DNA from: Fredinandcohnia quinoae
Lineage (GTDB): Bacteria > Bacillota > Bacilli > Bacillales > Bacillaceae_L
Length of the DNA stretch: 64,000 nucleotides
Direction: 5' to 3'
Assembly: GCF_022427965.1 (NCBI RefSeq)
Contig: NZ_JAKTTI010000007.1
Span: 62,001-126,000 of the forward strand
Part shown: in pieces, positions 9,102 through 16,650 of the stretch
Layout: each line of letters opens with the position of its first letter
Numbering within the stretch: the first letter of the stretch is position 1
Made by a program: the position numbers and the translations under genes
Notes under the pieces: generated by a model
The model's database searches: none
The model's input: only the letters and a program-made list of their open reading frames with translations
Told to the model about the DNA's origin: nothing

Positions 9102-9323
9102 TTACGTTAACATCCTCATTTTCTTAACTAAATCTACATTAACCTTAGAGGCTTCCGCATTTTCCTCCATGATTCTTTCGAAAATTTCCTTTCGAAATAT
9201 ATCAACATCCTTTGGTGCATTAATGCCAATTTTTATTTGATCACCATTAACTTCCAACAGTACTATTTCGATATTTGCCCCAATCATGATTGATTCTTTT
9301 AGTTTTCGGGTTAATACTAACAT
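9102..9323 (-). CDS. csrA: Carbon storage regulator CsrA
   Basis: This 73-residue RNA-binding translational repressor starts [15 protein letters not shown] and contains the core [22 protein letters not shown], with the RNA-binding N-terminal LTRK and the later basic strand. In Bacillus it represses hag translation and is antagonised by FliW. The gene starts 3 bases after fliW, and both precede hag. Its C-terminal tail (about 20 residues past the core) is typical of the FliW-binding Gram-positive type. Confidence 0.97.
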   Translation of the reverse strand: MLVLTRKLKESIMIGANIEIVLLEVNGDQIKIGINAPKDVDIFRKEIFERIMEENAEASKVNVDLVKKMRMLT

Positions 9324-9326
9324 TGA

Positions 9327-9776
9327 TTATCCCTCCCGCCTGTCGGAGGCTTCCTTCGTATAGATTTTATGTTTTGTACTGTAAATTGAATCATTCAAGA
9401 TAATTTGTTTTCCTTTATTCGTTTTTAAGTTAATAACAAGAGGAGCTTGTAAATTAGCGGTTGTATTAGCTAATGGTTCAACTAAGGTAATAATTGAAAA
9501 TACTGTAACATCTTCTGGATTATCGATTTTTAAATGTTCTTGGTCATCGTTTGGAATCAAGAATTCATATTCCTTAAAATGTGAAAATGGATTAGAAATA
9601 ATAAATGCAAGTTGGTCTGTATTTACCGATTGAAGAATATAAAAGACCCCATCATCCGTTAATTGCAATATAATATATTCTTTATCTTCGGGAAAACCCG
9701 GTATACCTTGGTCAAAATGGATTACTTCTTTCTTATTTAATTCTATCTCACCATGATATTTTGTGTTTATTTTCAT
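9327..9776 (-). CDS. fliW: Flagellar assembly factor FliW
   Basis: FliW binds CsrA non-competitively and also binds flagellin, linking flagellin synthesis to secretion. The 149-residue protein has the family hallmarks: IHFDQGIPGFPEDKEY near residue 20, LAFIISNPFSHFKEYEF, and a C-terminal strand with APLVINLKTNKGKQIIL. The length matches B. subtilis YviF. It sits between yviE (15-base gap) and csrA (3-base gap), the standard order, so co-translation with csrA is likely. Confidence 0.97.
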   Translation of the reverse strand: MKINTKYHGEIELNKKEVIHFDQGIPGFPEDKEYIILQLTDDGVFYILQSVNTDQLAFIISNPFSHFKEYEFLIPNDDQEHLKIDNPEDVTVFSIITLVEPLANTTANLQAPLVINLKTNKGKQIILNDSIYSTKHKIYTKEASDRREG

Positions 9777-9791
9777 AAGTTCCCACCATTA

Positions 9792-10364
9792 TCATTTTAT
9801 TTTATCTACATTTACTCCTATAAAATCAATGGAAAGTGATTGACCCGGACTCACATATCCAGTAACTTTACCTGGTGTATAGTTATGAATGGGTTTATTA
9901 ATATCCACATTAATGATAGGCTTCTTAAGATCCCAATCGATCGTTAGATTTACTGGCTCGTAATTCACCCTTACACTGAATTGAGAAGGTGTTGAACCTG
10001 TATCAAAAGTGGTCTCAGTTTCACTATTCCTTATCACCTGGTCAATTATAGGGTTCCCTCCATTTTCAATTTTCATTAATTCATTTCCTTCTTCAGCGAT
10101 TCTTCCAACCGTTTCAAATGCAACACTCATACCATATGAAGCGTTCTCTTCAGCCCGTCTCATTGGAGATTTCAAATCTAAGTTTTCCCATGCAAGTGTT
10201 TGATCAATTGTCAATCTTCCAGGTGTTCGCTGAATCGTCATTGTTGCTGGAGGCTGTTCTATTGTTAAATCAGCAGATTGCTGAGAAATCTCCTGAACCG
10301 GCTTTTGGATATTGAGATTTAATTTAGCATTTTGAGATTCCAGACGAATTTGTGGTAACTGCAT
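9792..10364 (-). CDS. yviE: YviE family protein (DUF6470)
   Basis: The 190-residue protein starts MQLPQIRLESQNAKLNLN. It has short beta-strand motifs rich in alternating hydrophobics (LTIEQPPATMTIQ, GRLTIDQTLAWEN) and the DUF6470-type block SPMRRAEENASYGMSVAFE. YviE lies between flgL and fliW in B. subtilis and many relatives; its role is unknown. No signal peptide or membrane segment is visible. A terminator hairpin lies between it and flgL, so it may begin a fliW-csrA sub-unit or depend on read-through. Confidence 0.88.
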   Translation of the reverse strand: MQLPQIRLESQNAKLNLNIQKPVQEISQQSADLTIEQPPATMTIQRTPGRLTIDQTLAWENLDLKSPMRRAEENASYGMSVAFETVGRIAEEGNELMKIENGGNPIIDQVIRNSETETTFDTGSTPSQFSVRVNYEPVNLTIDWDLKKPIINVDINKPIHNYTPGKVTGYVSPGQSLSIDFIGVNVDKIK

Positions 10365-10450
10365 AATCTTCTCCCCTTATATAAAAAGAAAGCTCTTTAA
10401 TTGAACTGATTTAGATAATAGGAATAATCCTCCTTATCATTGAAAAAAAA

Positions 10451-10467
10451 GCTATCAAATTGATAGC
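10451..10467 (-). terminator. Hairpin terminator after flgL
   Basis: GCTATCAAATTGATAGC is a short palindromic stem followed on the minus strand by eight T. It lies 9 bases past the flgL stop and would reduce transcription into yviE-fliW-csrA. Confidence 0.8.
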
Positions 10468-10475
10468 TCTATTTC

Positions 10476-11369
10476 TTATCTCATAAAATCTACTAAAGTT
10501 GGTTGAATGATGCTTGCTCCAACACTTAATGCAGCCCTATGAATGCTTTCCTGAGTCTTTAAATTCATGATGACTTCTTCTACATCAATATCTTCATTCT
10601 CAGACATTCTTTTTGTAGCAATAATTTTTTGAGAGCTTAATCGAGTCTCAATTAATTCCGCACGGTTTGTAGTTGCACCAATTTTTGCACGTGTAGATAC
10701 AACAATATCAAGATTGTCTTGGAACTTAGTAATAAATGTAGACAAATCCGGATCTTGACCAGGCGCAGGCGGGTTTTTAATCGCTTCTTGTAAATCTTGG
10801 ATATCGTTCAATAAACCACCAAATAAATTGTCGCCTATTTGATTAACCGATATTTTCATGCCCTCAGATATTTCAATATCTATGTTATCAGTGTTTCCAT
10901 TATAAACATATTTTGAAGTAGCAGTGTCAAAAGAAAATGTTTCGGTCTTAGTATCTGACCCACTAAAAATATATTTCCCTGAAACTTTCGTATTAGCAAT
11001 TGAAAGTACATGTTTTTTCATCTCTTCAAGTTCTGTAGAAATCTTTTCGCGATCCTCATTTGTTAAAGAACCGTTATTTGCACGAGTAACCAAATCTGTA
11101 ATTCGGTGAATTACATCCCCCGTTTTGTCAAGTGAATCCTCACTATTTTCAAGCCACTCATAAACTGTTCCTAAATTTCTGTTATACTGCTCTACTTCCT
11201 CTAGACTTCTACGATTCTGAATACCTTTTACAGCAATAACAGGATCATCCGAAGGACGACTAATTTTCTGTTGTGTATATAACTGTTCTTGATATTTCCC
11301 GAGTAGTCCATAGCTCTTATTTAGGTTAGTGAGCATATTATTTGATAACATCGTTTGTGTCATTCTCAT
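10476..11369 (-). CDS. flgL: Flagellar hook-filament junction protein FlgL (HAP3)
   Basis: This 297-residue flagellin-fold protein joins hook to filament after FlgK. The N-terminus (MRMTQTMLSNNMLTNLNKSY, then QKISRPSDDPV) and C-terminus (EEVIMNLKTQESIHRAALSVGASI) are typical D0/D1 coiled-coil ends. KYIFSGSDTKTETF in the middle is also conserved. It follows flgK by 9 bases in the flgM-N-K-L operon. Export is by the flagellar type III system, with FlgN as the likely chaperone for both junction proteins. Confidence 0.96.
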   Translation of the reverse strand: MRMTQTMLSNNMLTNLNKSYGLLGKYQEQLYTQQKISRPSDDPVIAVKGIQNRRSLEEVEQYNRNLGTVYEWLENSEDSLDKTGDVIHRITDLVTRANNGSLTNEDREKISTELEEMKKHVLSIANTKVSGKYIFSGSDTKTETFSFDTATSKYVYNGNTDNIDIEISEGMKISVNQIGDNLFGGLLNDIQDLQEAIKNPPAPGQDPDLSTFITKFQDNLDIVVSTRAKIGATTNRAELIETRLSSQKIIATKRMSENEDIDVEEVIMNLKTQESIHRAALSVGASIIQPTLVDFMR

Positions 11370-11378
11370 TCATATCAC

Positions 11379-12902
11379 CTATCTTCCGCCGGTTCCTAAA
11401 CCGTTCACTATTTTATCTAACATTTCATCAATGATTGTAATATTTCTAGCTGCTGCATTATACGCATGCTGGAATTTAATAATATTCGTCATTTCTTCAT
11501 CTAGAGATACAGCCATTACGGATTGTCTACGAAACTCAACTGATTCCTTCGTATAATTTACCTGGGATAATCTTAAGTTTGTTTCTCTTGCCGCAACCCC
11601 CAATGTACCAATCATTCCAGTATAGAAATCTTTAACACTGCCTGAAAGTCCTGCAGAAGGGGTGGAGATGTATGATCCGAAGTCTTTCGTAATGACTTCT
11701 GATAATTTATAAGCGTTCGAGCCATCCCCAGGCCCTTTAGTGATATCTGATGCTGCAATATCATTTTTATCAGTGATGGCAACTTTTATATTTGCCGCTG
11801 CGCCTTTCTGATTTGCAATAGGAGTAAAGAAATCAAGGCCCGTAGAGCCGTTCAACCCGCTTCCATTCCTATGAACTGCATTAAATTCATTCACAAATGC
11901 TAACGCTAGCTTATCAAGATTTTCTAGAGTATTAGGGTATTCCCCCACTTCGTTACCGGCATTGTCTACATAACCATATGAATCTATTAAACCCTTAAGC
12001 TTACCATTCGAAAAACTATCAATTGGATGGGTTGTACCTGGTGCATTGACGAATGTAATACCATCAACATAACCATTAGCATTCGTCGTATAATCGATTT
12101 CATTTGCTGTATAGTTAACACCGTCTACTAGATTAGCAATTGGCGTTCCATTATTATCAAGAATATCAATTGTATATTTTCCAATTGCGATTTCATCTCT
12201 GTTTCCTCCACTAAGATTCACAGTGATTTTCACATTAACTAATTCAGATAATTGATCGACTAATCGGTCACGCTCGTCATATAAGTCATTAGGTACATAA
12301 CCGTTTGGCTCAATCTCACCTATTTGTCTGTTCAAACCGTTAATCTGAGCTGCTATTGAGTTAATTGTACTTTTCGTCAAGTCAATTTCACTCTTAAGAT
12401 TATCCCGAACAGTGTTCAAAGAGTCTGAAATATATTTAAATGAATCTGCAACAGCCTGTCCTTGCATAAGGACAATATCTCTAGCACCAGTGTTATCTGG
12501 GCTGCCTGCAAGGTCCTGTAGCTTTTTCCAAAATTCATCAAGTGATGCAGTTAGTCCCTCAGTTGATGGCTCATGCATAATTTCTTCCATTCTTGCAAGT
12601 GACTCAGCACGTGAATTCCAATAACCGAACTTATTATTTTCATCACGGTATTGTCTATCTGCAAATTCATCGCGAATTCGTTGAATAGAGCCCGCTGTAA
12701 CACCCGTACCAAGATGCCCTGGAATTTTCGGGGCATTCATTCCAACTCCTGGAAAAGGAATTGTCGTTTCAAAATTCACACGTTGTCTTGAATAACCTGG
12801 CGTATTTGTATTAGCAATATTATGTCCGGTTACGTATAATGCAGCTTGCTGTGTTACCATCCCTCTGCGTGCTGTTTCTAACCCATGAAATGTTGATGTC
12901 AT
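11379..12902 (-). CDS. flgK: Flagellar hook-associated protein FlgK (HAP1)
   Basis: The 507-residue protein begins with the FlgK signature STFHGLETARRGMVTQQ and VTGHNIANTNTPGYSRQRV. It ends with the C-terminal helix motif EEMTNIIKFQHAYNAAARNITIIDEMLDKIV. Its length matches B. subtilis FlgK. It forms the first junction ring on the hook. The gene lies between flgN (19 bases upstream) and flgL. Confidence 0.97.
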   Translation of the reverse strand: MTSTFHGLETARRGMVTQQAALYVTGHNIANTNTPGYSRQRVNFETTIPFPGVGMNAPKIPGHLGTGVTAGSIQRIRDEFADRQYRDENNKFGYWNSRAESLARMEEIMHEPSTEGLTASLDEFWKKLQDLAGSPDNTGARDIVLMQGQAVADSFKYISDSLNTVRDNLKSEIDLTKSTINSIAAQINGLNRQIGEIEPNGYVPNDLYDERDRLVDQLSELVNVKITVNLSGGNRDEIAIGKYTIDILDNNGTPIANLVDGVNYTANEIDYTTNANGYVDGITFVNAPGTTHPIDSFSNGKLKGLIDSYGYVDNAGNEVGEYPNTLENLDKLALAFVNEFNAVHRNGSGLNGSTGLDFFTPIANQKGAAANIKVAITDKNDIAASDITKGPGDGSNAYKLSEVITKDFGSYISTPSAGLSGSVKDFYTGMIGTLGVAARETNLRLSQVNYTKESVEFRRQSVMAVSLDEEMTNIIKFQHAYNAAARNITIIDEMLDKIVNGLGTGGR

Positions 12903-12921
12903 TTTATAATCCTCCGTTTAT

Positions 12922-13413
12922 TTATGCTTTTGAATCAAACATAGAGCGATGTTTTTTTTGACTTTGATTTATATTTGGATTCTCGTAATTAACTGTCTTT
13001 TCAGTTGGATAAAACAATTCCAACTCCATATTAACAAATTGTAGTGACTGATTTGTAAGTTGCTGATTCAAATGATTTCGTTCACGTAACATGGCAATGG
13101 ATTTTGTAATATCCTCTTTTAGTTTTACTAATTGTCTTCGTTCTGGTTCATTTGATACCTCTATTACATCAGATAGTGTTAATTGTACATTTCTCCTTGG
13201 AGGGTTGTTCAGGATCTCCTGTACAAGTAATACACGCTGATCTTCAAGCTGCTTAATAGCTAATATATATTTCTGTTCCTCTTTCATCTGTTTACTCAGG
13301 GCATCAATGTCGCCTTTTTTTAGATTTTCTGTTTTTTGTTCAGATAGCTTGTACAGATTTTCGTGTAAAATCAAAATCTTATTAAGCAGTTGTATTAGTT
13401 TTTCGGCTGACAT
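12922..13413 (-). CDS. flgN: FlgN-family flagellar export chaperone
   Basis: The 163-residue, highly charged, helical protein starts SAEKLIQLLNKILILHENLYKLSEQK and matches the FlgN/YvyG type by length, coiled-coil character and position between flgM and flgK. FlgN binds the C-termini of FlgK and FlgL before export. The tail (NINQSQKKHRSMFDSKA) is polar. Homology is recognised mainly from the N-terminal helix and synteny, as this family diverges quickly. Confidence 0.9.
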   Translation of the reverse strand: MSAEKLIQLLNKILILHENLYKLSEQKTENLKKGDIDALSKQMKEEQKYILAIKQLEDQRVLLVQEILNNPPRRNVQLTLSDVIEVSNEPERRQLVKLKEDITKSIAMLRERNHLNQQLTNQSLQFVNMELELFYPTEKTVNYENPNINQSQKKHRSMFDSKA

Positions 13414-13482
13414 GTATTCCCCTCCCTTTTGTTTCTTAAAACATTAGAATTAAATTGGTATTCTAATCTTGTAAAAAACAAA

Positions 13483-13498
13483 ATCAGTTGATACTGAT
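13483..13498 (-). terminator. Hairpin after flgM
   Basis: ATCAGT and ACTGAT form a 6-bp stem, followed on the minus strand by TTTGTTTTTT. It is only about 80 bases before flgN, so it is probably an attenuating rather than absolute terminator. Confidence 0.6.
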
Positions 13499-13499
13499 C

Positions 13500-13760
13500 T
13501 TATTTTTTAAAATAGAAATCATACACACTATTTGCAATGGCTTCTGAGTCAACATGGTAGGTTCCACTTTGTACTTGCTGCTTGAGTGATTCTACCTTTT
13601 CTTGACGTGCAATCGTGATTGGTGACACTTCTTGTAGTTGCTTTGCTGCAGAGGATATTTCAACTTTATCTGCTTTTGCTTGTTTTTCAGATGCAGCAAC
13701 TTTATTCATTTGGTTTTTGTATGGGTTGACCCCAAGTGGTCCAAATTGATTAATTTTCAT
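13500..13760 (-). CDS. flgM: Anti-sigma-D factor FlgM
   Basis: FlgM holds sigma-D inactive until the hook-basal body is complete. The 86-residue product starts MKINQFGPLGVNPYKNQM and ends with the sigma-binding helices: VEISSAAKQLQ and QEKVESLKQQVQSGTYHVDSEAIANSVYDF. ATG 13760 was chosen because AGGAAGGCGAGGA precedes it; ten more upstream codons are open without a start signal. A sigma-D promoter sits 45-70 bases upstream, giving the usual autoregulation of FlgM. Confidence 0.95.
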   Translation of the reverse strand: MKINQFGPLGVNPYKNQMNKVAASEKQAKADKVEISSAAKQLQEVSPITIARQEKVESLKQQVQSGTYHVDSEAIANSVYDFYFKK

Positions 13761-13803
13761 TGGTATTCCTCGCCTTCCTTTCCGATACATATCTATATAG
13801 TTA

Positions 13804-13830
13804 TTATCGGCAAAGTTACAAAAATGTTTA
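13804..13830 (-). promoter_or_regulatory. Sigma-D promoter of flgM
   Basis: On the minus strand: TAAA (13830-13827), a 15-base spacer, then GCCGATAA (13811-13804). Seven of the eight -10 bases and the whole -35 match the sigma-D consensus. This would drive flgM-flgN-flgK-flgL. Confidence 0.9.
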
Positions 13831-13855
13831 CTTTCTTTTTAGAAATTATCTTCAA

Positions 13856-14260
13856 TCAGCTAAAATATGTTCTGCCTTTGTCTCTTTCTTTTATTGCTCT
13901 TTTACGTTCTTCTTCCTCTTCATAGTGGACCATTTCTTTTCTTAAATGAGTTGTACAGCTTTGACATAAATTGCCTTCGCGAATTAGTGTATGACACTTT
14001 TTACATGGATATCCCAAGTTTGGAAATTGTGCCAGTCTCAGACGACCAGTTCGAATGAATTTTGTAATTAATTCTTCATCTACTTCAGTTGCTTTAACAA
14101 CTTCCACTAAGGTAGCTGTACGGTTTTCACGCTTTCGGATAAACTGATAAACCGTTTCAAAATCCTTCTCTTCTTTCTTATAACATTTTTCACAAACATC
14201 ACGAAGATTTGTTTTAACAAAAATACTACCACAATGCGGACAATTCATTAATTCTCCCAT
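13856..14260 (-). CDS. yvyF: YvyF family flagellar-operon zinc-finger protein
   Basis: The 134-residue protein has an N-terminal zinc finger CPHCGS with CEKCYK and a second CKKCHTLI with CQSCTTHL, separated by a helical region (AEVVKATEVDEELITKFIRTGRL type). This is the YvyF family (flagellar operon protein, TIGR03826), found beside flgM and comFC in B. subtilis. The function is unknown; the region after the first finger resembles a short helix-turn-helix. Start ATG 14260 follows GAGGAGAG; an internal ATG at 14248 also has a plausible site. Confidence 0.9.
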   Translation of the reverse strand: MGELMNCPHCGSIFVKTNLRDVCEKCYKKEEKDFETVYQFIRKRENRTATLVEVVKATEVDEELITKFIRTGRLRLAQFPNLGYPCKKCHTLIREGNLCQSCTTHLRKEMVHYEEEEERKRAIKERDKGRTYFS

Positions 14261-14439
14261 TTCACTCTCTCCTCAAGTCCAATCTATTACTTATTATATC
14301 GGTTGAGTGGAAAGAATTTAAAGAAGAATTTCTCCTCCATATTTGTTCGTTGGGAAATATATTTTTTTAGGGTGGCACTTCGGATTTTACATTAAAAATT
14401 TATACTGAAATCGTATATGGTGTAGTGTTTGGATATTAG

Positions 14440-14517
14440 GTGGTGCTTTTCTACTATTATCCGGCGGGTATACACAATAATCCGGCCGATTACCCTAATT
14501 TATGGATATTTTTTTGA
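14440..14517 (+). repeat. 21-bp-period CCGGC array, copy A (two clear units and tail)
   Basis: CCGGCGG at 14461 and CCGGCCG at 14482 lie exactly 21 bases apart, followed by the tail CCCTAATTTATGGATATT. A degenerate unit may precede them near 14440. The same unit, period and tail recur at 15328-15461 and, inverted, at 46020-46130. This copy lies between yvyF and comFC. Confidence 0.85.
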
Positions 14518-14539
14518 ATATACTCCACATGTTACCAAT

Positions 14540-15250
14540 CTACCCCCTCATCAACGTTAGCGCTGAAACCGACTTAGCCCCTTCACGCAATAAAACCTCT
14601 GCAGCATGCCGAAGTGTTAATCCTGTTGTATAAATATCATCCACCAATATAATACTTTTTTCCTTTACTGAAACCCTATCTTCAATTTGAAATACATTTT
14701 CTGTTTCCATACGTTCTTGCCTACTCTTTTTTGATTGTTTTTCAAGATGATTTCTGGAAAGGATTTCATGTATGGGTTTGCCTAATAATTGTGCCAGCAC
14801 GAGAGCTTGGTTGAATCCTCGCTCATAAAGGCGTTCACTGCTTAATGGGATTGGGACTATGATATAAGAAGAGTTATAGTACGTTCTGAATGTATGTTTG
14901 AGTGATGTTCGAAAAGCGTTTGAAACGATGTAGTCGCCGCGGAATTTATAGAGGGAAATAATTTCTTTACCAAAATCATTGTACAAGAAGACGGATCGAT
15001 TTTTCTGAAGAACGTCTCGCCACCGGTTATCATTCTGCCATCTGACACAATCATAACAAAGATCTCCCTCTCGATATTCCGTCGATATTTTTGAAAAGGG
15101 CCGACCACATATTGTACATATTTCACCGTCAATGCTCTCAAATTTCCCTTCACATGTCGGGCAAACAGGGTCTGGTTCAGATAATGAAAACAATGTGCTC
15201 CATGAATTAATTTCGTCATAATACGAGTGACAAAGTAAACAATTAGCCAT
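14540..15250 (-). CDS. comFC: ComFC, amidophosphoribosyltransferase-like late competence protein
   Basis: The 236-residue protein has N-terminal zinc-binding cysteines (CLLC, CPTC, CTIC, CYDC between residues 5 and 75) and a type I phosphoribosyltransferase domain. That domain carries the PRPP loop IILVDDIYTTGLTLRHA and the YERGFNQA motif. ComFC is needed for natural transformation, probably in cytosolic handling of incoming single-stranded DNA with ComFA. Start ATG 15250 (AAAGG upstream) is preferred to an upstream TTG at 15259. Unlike B. subtilis it is separated from comFB by about 380 bases of repeat DNA and is flanked by CCGGC arrays on both sides. Confidence 0.94.
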   Translation of the reverse strand: MANCLLCHSYYDEINSWSTLFSLSEPDPVCPTCEGKFESIDGEICTICGRPFSKISTEYREGDLCYDCVRWQNDNRWRDVLQKNRSVFLYNDFGKEIISLYKFRGDYIVSNAFRTSLKHTFRTYYNSSYIIVPIPLSSERLYERGFNQALVLAQLLGKPIHEILSRNHLEKQSKKSRQERMETENVFQIEDRVSVKEKSIILVDDIYTTGLTLRHAAEVLLREGAKSVSALTLMRG

Positions 15251-15327
15251 CTTCCACAACCTTTATTTATTATAATTTCTTCAATAGTATCATCATCTAG
15301 TAAATCCATTCTTCCAAAGATGGAATT

Positions 15328-15461
15328 CGGCGGGTTTCACTATGTTTCCGGCGGGTATTTTAATTTATCCGGCCAATTCTACGCTTTTTCCGGCGGCTTT
15401 CTGCCATAATCCGGCCGGTTTTAGCATTAATCCGGCCACACATCCTAATTTATAGATATTA
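15328..15461 (+). repeat. 21-bp-period CCGGC array, copy B (six units and tail)
   Basis: The CGG cores lie at 15328, 15349, 15370, 15391, 15412 and 15433, each exactly 21 bases apart. Units alternate between GGCGG and GGCC types, and the last is GGCC followed by TCCTAATTTATAGATATT. The array has the same orientation as copy A. Together they bracket comFC. No gene, promoter or known mobile element explains it. Confidence 0.9.
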
Positions 15462-15629
15462 TTTACATTTAATGGGTTTTAGATTGCTGTGGTAACACAT
15501 ACACGAGGTATTCGATTTCATGAAGAATGTTACAAAGGAAAATCTACCGGGTCCTTGCTATCACCCTAGGGGTATTCATCTGTGACAGTTTCAACGACCC
15601 ATGAATCTATTTGACACCATATAACGTCC
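15462..15629. other. Unassigned spacer between comFC repeat array and comFB
   Basis: With the array this completes a gene-free stretch of about 380 bases. I see no tRNA, riboswitch or convincing promoter. On the minus strand, a different frame from comFB stays open from inside its 3' end for about 25 codons (ending VVETVTDEYP) before a stop, possibly decayed coding sequence. Confidence 0.4.
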
Positions 15630-15908
15630 TTACCTTTGAAAATTTGCACATTGAGGGTGTTCTGCAACTTTTTTGGTTGCTTCGGCTATTTTTACAACGA
15701 TATTTGTCTTCATTTGTTTATCGAAGTATTGAGCTTTGACGTATGCGATTCCGTTATCCTTCGATACGTAGCGTGGGGTAATACTATTAAGTGCTATAGC
15801 AAATACATCATTTTTACATTGTTCACATTTGCAGGGCATGTTAATATCTGACCAATATTCATTCAAAGCTTCTGCAACTAATGGTTCCATCGCATTAAAA
15901 ACCTTCAT
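15630..15908 (-). CDS. comFB: Late competence protein ComFB
   Basis: The 92-residue ComFB-domain protein starts MKVFNAMEPLVAEALNEYW. It has the zinc cluster CKCEQCKNDVFAIALN and a late HPQC, with a central TPRYVSKDNGIAYVKAQ strand region. In B. subtilis comFB lies between comFA and comFC and is dispensable for transformation; homologues elsewhere bind cyclic dinucleotides, but nothing here shows that. Start ATG 15908 has GGAGAG upstream. A sortase gene lies between it and comFA, an unusual arrangement. Confidence 0.92.
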   Translation of the reverse strand: MKVFNAMEPLVAEALNEYWSDINMPCKCEQCKNDVFAIALNSITPRYVSKDNGIAYVKAQYFDKQMKTNIVVKIAEATKKVAEHPQCANFQR

Positions 15909-16012
15909 TGGACACTCTCCGTTTCATATGTATGCTATATATTATTACATGAAAAAGTAAATTTTGGAAATGGAGATTTACTAAATGTAATGGAATTGTT
16001 ACATTGGCAACG

Positions 16013-16597
16013 TTAATCATTCACCCGCTTCGCCATAATAATATAGCGTTTCGGTGCATTTCCAATATACCGGAAAGGGTAGCAGGTCGTTACTGTCAAA
16101 ACTTCCTTTGGAAAGGTCGGGACAATAATCGTTCGATCATTCGCATGAACAATTTTTATATCTTCAATTTTGTATGTAAAATCACCATATTGCATCTTCA
16201 TAATAAAAATATCCCCGATTGTTAATTCACCCAGTCTTTTAAAAACCGTTTCGCGATGGCCTGATAATACAATTTGGTCATTCTGTGTAGGATAACCAGT
16301 ACCGATAAAATGTCCTACACCTTTTCTTAGTTCTGCTTCATCAGTTCCTTCAACGATTGGAAGCTTCACATTTAATTTTGGCACCTCCAACACTCCAACC
16401 GCATCCCCCTTTTTAAAAATAGGGACATCAATAGTTTGAGTAAGTGAATCCTTCCGAGGGCGTCCAACCAATTCCTCAGCTTGAACAAGGGCTTTTCCTT
16501 CTAAATTCTCAATCTTCCACATTTGAAAAAAAGTATATCCCAATAGGAAGACTCCAATGGATACGAGTAAAAGGGGGAAATGAAAAAGTTTATTCAA
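16013..16597 (-). CDS. Class D sortase inserted between comFA and comFB
   Basis: The 194-residue protein has one N-terminal membrane segment (residues about 4-26) and a sortase fold with all catalytic residues: His in LSGHRETVF, Cys in LTVTTCYPF, Arg in PKRYIIM. The absence of a long N-domain and the TTC-Y-P-F motif fit class D (YhcS-like). The start is TTG 16597, directly after an in-frame TGA, so no earlier start is possible. No LPXTG-type substrate is encoded in the window. It may share comF transcription from comFA (about 50-base gap) but has no known role in competence. Confidence 0.9.
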   Translation of the reverse strand: MNKLFHFPLLLVSIGVFLLGYTFFQMWKIENLEGKALVQAEELVGRPRKDSLTQTIDVPIFKKGDAVGVLEVPKLNVKLPIVEGTDEAELRKGVGHFIGTGYPTQNDQIVLSGHRETVFKRLGELTIGDIFIMKMQYGDFTYKIEDIKIVHANDRTIIVPTFPKEVLTVTTCYPFRYIGNAPKRYIIMAKRVND

Positions 16598-16650
16598 TCA
16601 ACTCACACCATTCACGATTTTTACATTTAGTATTTCTCACCAAACTTCAC

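Noticed and set aside
16013-16597. A sortase substrate encoded in the window
   Set aside because: I looked for LPXTG-like C-termini in the vWA, Q-rich and SLH proteins and found none.
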